NCBI RefSeq assembly: GCF_027563465.1
Contig: NZ_JAPFQA010000004.1
Span: 62,001-126,000, forward strand
Origin: Mesorhizobium qingshengii
Lineage (GTDB): Bacteria > Pseudomonadota > Alphaproteobacteria > Rhizobiales > Rhizobiaceae
Reading direction: 5' to 3'
DNA: 64,000 nucleotides
Under the pieces are notes generated by a model. That model had not been told where the DNA came from. It saw nothing but the letters and a program-made list of their open reading frames with translations, and ran no database searches. Position numbers and translations under genes: made by a program. Below are positions 63,438-64,000 of the stretch, in pieces. Positions within the stretch are counted from its first letter, which is position 1. Each line of letters opens with the position of its first letter.

Positions 63438-64000
63438 TCAGATCTGGTCAGCGTCGACGTAGATCCGGGCCAGTCCTTCCCTGACAGTCGACATGGCATC
63501 GGCGACACTGATGCTGATGTGGTCATGCATGAGCCTGGCGGCCCGATCGGCATCGCGGGCGACCATGGCGCGGGCGATGTCGGCGTGTTCGGTGTAGGTC
63601 GTCGACAGCCGCCGGTGCTTTTCCACTTCGATCTTGCGCACGAAATGGATGCGCGTGTTGATGCCTTCGAGCATGCGCGCCAGTTCGGAATTGCCTGACA
63701 GCCTGGCGATGCGGATGTGGAATTCTTCGTCCCTGGCTGTCAGTTCGGCGCTGGAAAACGCGTCCGCGCGCGCCATGGTTTTTGCCCACCAGTCGACGAG
63801 CGCGGCGAGGTCCTCATCTGTGGCGCGCTGGATTGCCAACCTGACGGAACGCTCCTCGAGCACGATGCGCACGTCGGAGAGATTGACGACCTCCTCGACA
63901 TCGAAGCCGCGGCAAAAGAAGCCGCGATTGGTCTGGAAGGTGATGAGCCCCTCCGTGACCAGCCGCTGCAGGGCCTCGCGGATCGGGCTGCGGCTGACAT
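63438..64000 (-). CDS. GntR/FadR-family regulator, N-terminus cut by window edge
   Basis: The visible 187 codons (stop at 63438-63440) begin within the winged helix (SRSPIREALQRLVTEGLITF, then NRGFFCRGFDVEEVVNL) and continue with a FadR-type FCD ligand domain: RDEEFHIRIARLSGN and the later HADIARAMVARDADRAARLMHDH, whose Asp/His residues bind a metal. Targets are probably outside the window. The start codon lies beyond base 64000. Confidence 0.9.
   Translation of the reverse strand, partial: VSRSPIREALQRLVTEGLITFQTNRGFFCRGFDVEEVVNLSDVRIVLEERSVRLAIQRATDEDLAALVDWWAKTMARADAFSSAELTARDEEFHIRIARLSGNSELARMLEGINTRIHFVRKIEVEKHRRLSTTYTEHADIARAMVARDADRAARLMHDHISISVADAMSTVREGLARIYVDADQI

Noticed and set aside
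63390..63440. Short direct repeats (GTCCTGG and CTACCTG) between two convergent genes
   Set aside because: Only two imperfect copies of about 16 bases, too few and too short to be called an array or mobile element.

Overview
The window is a GC-rich stretch of chromosome from an alphaproteobacterium of the order Hyphomicrobiales (Rhizobiales), most probably Mesorhizobium or a close relative. The evidence is the mix of families that are largely confined to rhizobia (DUF982, DUF6074, DUF6434, DUF2336), a Cpa/Tad pilus locus, the gcvT-gcvH-gcvP order behind a tandem glycine riboswitch, and several palindromic intergenic repeats of the kind scattered through rhizobial genomes. No rRNA, insertion sequence, prophage or CRISPR array was seen. 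The genus is inferred from recall of gene order and repeat families, not from a search.

Left part (1-18.5 kb), accessory in character. It opens with the start of a LacI-type regulator and its likely operator. Envelope or secreted proteins follow: a Gly/Asn-repeat coiled-coil protein, a DUF4892-OmpA protein and an exported dienelactone-hydrolase-like enzyme. Next come a VOC-like protein, a small membrane protein, a methyltransferase facing a TetR regulator, and the map-radC pair. After a run of small rhizobial genes and a second methyltransferase lies a decayed SARP-type regulator. A nitronate monooxygenase/YdhR pair is transcribed away from a large ATPase with a C-terminal OmpR-type DNA-binding domain. 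The most unusual item is a 34-codon gene at 16288-16392 with its own promoter, ribosome site and terminator. Its product has a lasso-peptide-type leader but a proline-rich core. A tRNA-Glu(TTC) and an M15-type lipoprotein close this part.

Middle (18.6-45.7 kb), mostly core metabolism and maintenance. It holds PHA synthase, an aminotransferase followed by homoserine dehydrogenase, glpX and recJ, a patatin-like phospholipase, hisI, folE, an IscU/SufU-like scaffold that keeps only two of three ligand cysteines, and a LysR regulator facing a short unannotated gene. These are followed by yidD, an OXA-like class D beta-lactamase, thrS, a PlsC-type acyltransferase, a nitroreductase/flavin-reductase pair, a CASTOR/POLLUX-like channel, a MaoC/CoA-ester-lyase pair with overlapping ends, a DUF2336 protein and a FUSC-type exporter.

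Right part (45.8-64 kb). parE is divergent from a pilus operon (cpaB, cpaC, a small lipoprotein, cpaE, cpaF, tadB, tadC, then a TPR lipoprotein) that would build the secretin, the ATPases and the inner-membrane platform of a Flp pilus; the pilin and prepilin peptidase are not in the window. A diguanylate cyclase follows. The glycine cleavage operon gcvT-gcvH-gcvP runs leftwards under a two-aptamer glycine riboswitch. The window ends with a protein built from an internal duplication and a truncated GntR/FadR-type regulator.
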